DNA of 16,501 nt from CAYRGG01 sp964423745. GTDB taxonomy: Bacteria > Pseudomonadota > Gammaproteobacteria > Competibacterales > Competibacteraceae. The stretch covers positions 1 to 16,501 of the forward strand of contig CAYRGG010000074.1 in assembly GCA_964423745.1 (NCBI GenBank), in the 5' to 3' direction. Below the pieces are notes generated by a model. The model did no database searches. It was not told the DNA's origin and worked only from the letters and a program-made list of their open reading frames with translations. The position numbers and the translations under genes were made by a program. The first letter of the stretch is position 1, and every line of letters begins with the position of its first letter. Shown piece by piece: positions 14,779-16,501 of this stretch.

Positions 14779-15381
14779 ATGAAAGCCTCTACCGACTACC
14801 CTGTGCATGAACTTATTAGCACTCGCTGGAGCCCCTATAGCTTTGATCCACGCACGGTCACTGATGAAGATTTACGCTCATTATTTGAAGCAGTGCGCTG
14901 GGCGGCATCCTCTTATAATGAACAGCCCTGGAGCTATGTTGTCGCAACCAATAAACACCCGGAAGAATTTCAGCGCTTATTGTCTTGTCTAGTGGAGGCT
15001 AATCAGAGCTGGGCTAGAACAGCTCCTGTGCTTGCTCTCGCCGTTACCCGATTGACCTTTACCCGTAATGGCAAACCTAATCGCGCTGCGATACACGATT
15101 TGGGGTTGGCTAGCGCAAATCTGGTTTTTGAAGCCACGGCGCGAAGTCTGGTTGTTCATCAAATGATCGGTATTCTCCCTGACAAAGCCCGAGAGCTTTA
15201 CCAGATCCCCGAGGGACATGAACCATTAACCGCCCTTGCCATTGGTTATGCGGGTGATCCGGGTGCATTGCCAGAGTCTATGCAAGAACGGGATCTAGCT
15301 CGCCGTCCCCGCAAACCACTGCAAGAAATTTTGTTTAGCGGTAAGTGGAATAACAGTGCATGGTTGCTTCCGGGAAACTAA
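14779..15381 (+). CDS. Nitroreductase family protein
   Basis: A 200-residue flavin-binding nitroreductase-fold protein. DYPVHELISTRWSPYSFD (about 6-23) is the typical N-terminal FMN phosphate region. RWAASSYNEQPW (about 58-69) and the distal ARRPRKPLQEILFSGKW near the C-terminus match a well-conserved bacterial subgroup. The reaction is NAD(P)H-dependent reduction of a nitro or quinone-like substrate; the physiological one is unknown. The start chosen fits the family and has AAAGGAG 11 bases upstream. An in-frame ATG at 14713, with AAGGA close before it, would add 22 residues and is a real alternative. Divergent from coq7, with about 140-200 bases between them for both promoters. Confidence 0.92.
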   Translation: MKASTDYPVHELISTRWSPYSFDPRTVTDEDLRSLFEAVRWAASSYNEQPWSYVVATNKHPEEFQRLLSCLVEANQSWARTAPVLALAVTRLTFTRNGKPNRAAIHDLGLASANLVFEATARSLVVHQMIGILPDKARELYQIPEGHEPLTALAIGYAGDPGALPESMQERDLARRPRKPLQEILFSGKWNNSAWLLPGN

Positions 15382-15461
15382 AAACTACGTTATGAGACAA
15401 CAGGGTACAAAAATTTTGTTTTGCCATAGCGGGCTTGTTAAAAACAATTTAATTGATTGTC

Positions 15462-16361
15462 ATGGGTAAATCGGTTTCTTTGGTGCTCAGTAGCGGCGGC
15501 GCCCGCGGCTACGCTCATATTGGCGTTATCGAGGCGCTCTGCGACGCTGGCTTTGACATCCGCGCCATCGTCGGCTCTTCCATGGGCGCTTTAATCGGCG
15601 GTCTCTATGCCAATGGCACCCTGCCGGAATATAAAGAATGGATTCTGAAACTTGATTTTTTTGGCGTATTGCGGCTGGTGGATTTTACCTTTAGCGAAGC
15701 CGGATTTATCAAAGGCGATCGGGTTTTCGACCGAATGGCGTATTTGTTCGATAACGTCGCCATTGAAAACTTGCCGATTTCCTATACAGCGGTGGCCACC
15801 GATCTTATTAACCGTAAGGAAGTATGGTTTCAAAACGGCAGTTTAAAACAAGCTATTCGTGCCTCCATCGCCATTCCCATGGTATTTACCCCAGTTATTT
15901 CCAATGGCAGAATTTTATTGGATGGCGGTATCCTCAATCCCCTACCCGTTGCCCCCACGGTATCGCAACAATCCGATTTGGTGGTAGCCGTCAATGTCAA
16001 TGCCCTTCAGAGTCACCATTATCCCCAAGCCCTGCCAGAAAGCGAACAGCACAAACAAGATGAGTTTCACAATGGTTTAGCGCGGTTTCTTCACAGCGTA
16101 GGATGGGGTGGCCAACGCAAAGGGCAAACACCGCCCATGATGGGTCGGTTTGAACTCATGAGCCGTACCCTCGACACGGTTCAGGAATCCCTCTCCAACT
16201 ATAAGGTTGCCGGTTACCGGCCCGATGTGATGATTGACATACCCGCCGACGCTTGTAATTTTTATGACTTTCATAAAGCCTATGATCTGATCGAGCTTGG
16301 TCGAAGCGTGGCTAGCCAAGTTTTTGAAGATATGGAAAAACGCAGTAAGCCGAGTTCCTAG
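15462..16361 (+). CDS. Patatin-like phospholipase
   Basis: A 299-residue patatin-domain hydrolase. The oxyanion motif GGARGYAHIGV (about 12-22), the nucleophile elbow GSSMG (Ser40) and the catalytic Asp154 in LLDGGI form the Ser-Asp dyad of the bacterial RssA/YlbK-like patatins, which cleave phospholipid or acyl esters. No signal peptide is seen, so it is probably cytosolic or peripheral at the membrane. The C-terminal third (from about 195) is more variable. The ATG is chosen; an in-frame TTG three codons earlier is possible. No clear ribosome site is seen before either. It follows the nitroreductase by 80 bases and may have its own promoter or be read with it. Confidence 0.92.
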   Translation: MGKSVSLVLSSGGARGYAHIGVIEALCDAGFDIRAIVGSSMGALIGGLYANGTLPEYKEWILKLDFFGVLRLVDFTFSEAGFIKGDRVFDRMAYLFDNVAIENLPISYTAVATDLINRKEVWFQNGSLKQAIRASIAIPMVFTPVISNGRILLDGGILNPLPVAPTVSQQSDLVVAVNVNALQSHHYPQALPESEQHKQDEFHNGLARFLHSVGWGGQRKGQTPPMMGRFELMSRTLDTVQESLSNYKVAGYRPDVMIDIPADACNFYDFHKAYDLIELGRSVASQVFEDMEKRSKPSS

Positions 16362-16450
16362 CGTATTAAATAACCTTTTCCACAGAGCTATTGAAAACCC
16401 TACAAAATGCCCCTATTTATAGGAATATAAGGAGGGCTTGAACAGGTAAC

Positions 16451-16501
16451 TTGAAATCTTTCCGAATCTATCCGATACTGCTCAATATGGATAGACTGGT
16501 A
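16451..16501 (+). CDS. Possible start of a siroheme-synthase-like gene, cut by the window edge
   Basis: From a TTG at 16451 the frame stays open to the end and reads LKSFRIYPILLNMDRLV. This looks like the N-terminus of precorrin-2 dehydrogenase / siroheme synthase proteins (YPIFLNL followed by a VVVGGG Rossmann site), whose glycines would lie just beyond the edge. An AGG is close upstream and AAGGAGG lies about 16 bases upstream. Only 17 residues are visible, so this is a weak call. Confidence 0.3.
   Translation, partial: MKSFRIYPILLNMDRLV

Overview
The window looks like chromosomal DNA of a gammaproteobacterium, probably an environmental or marine lineage. The basis is protein-level resemblance only: a short COQ7-type ubiquinone hydroxylase and nitroreductase, patatin and FAD-oxidoreductase proteins of gammaproteobacterial flavour. 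The species cannot be named from the sequence. No rRNA, tRNA, CRISPR array, transposase or phage gene was seen.

Region 1 (about 127-11268, all on the minus strand) is a compact ten-gene chemosensory operon. In transcription order it encodes: a soluble methyl-accepting protein with two signalling hairpins; a protein of three tandem CheW domains; the methylesterase CheB; a HEAT-repeat protein; the methyltransferase CheR; a CheY-like receiver; the histidine kinase CheA; a mini STAS-like protein; a second CheY-like receiver; and a second soluble MCP-like protein. Several junctions are ATGA or other overlaps, which supports co-transcription and translational coupling. No gene in the operon encodes a convincing transmembrane segment, so the array is probably cytoplasmic. 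There is no CheD and no separate CheZ. The last gene carries a C-terminal D-x-x-x-Q helix motif that resembles the CheZ phosphatase site and could fill that gap. An imperfect palindrome of about 145 bp, MITE-like or REP-like, sits between the cheW-like gene and cheB.

Region 2 (about 11269-12182) is mostly non-coding. It holds the leader of the operon, with a sigma-54-like promoter candidate and a dyad, some stem-loops, one small one-pass membrane protein on the minus strand, and a very AT-rich divergent spacer.

Region 3 (12183-16361) holds metabolic genes: an FAD-dependent renalase-like oxidoreductase (+); an SDR protein lacking the usual catalytic tyrosine (-); COQ7-type demethoxyubiquinone hydroxylase (-), perhaps co-transcribed with the SDR gene; a nitroreductase (+); and a patatin-like phospholipase (+). 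The right edge may hold the first codons of a siroheme-synthase-like gene, but this is tentative.

The most interesting part is the unusual chemosensory module: duplicated receptor hairpins with complementary substitutions, a triple CheW, an embedded HEAT protein that shares an N-terminal LVKP peptide with the receptor, and a candidate receptor-phosphatase fusion. Its output is unknown. Flagella, type IV pili or second-messenger control are all possible, and no output gene lies in the window.
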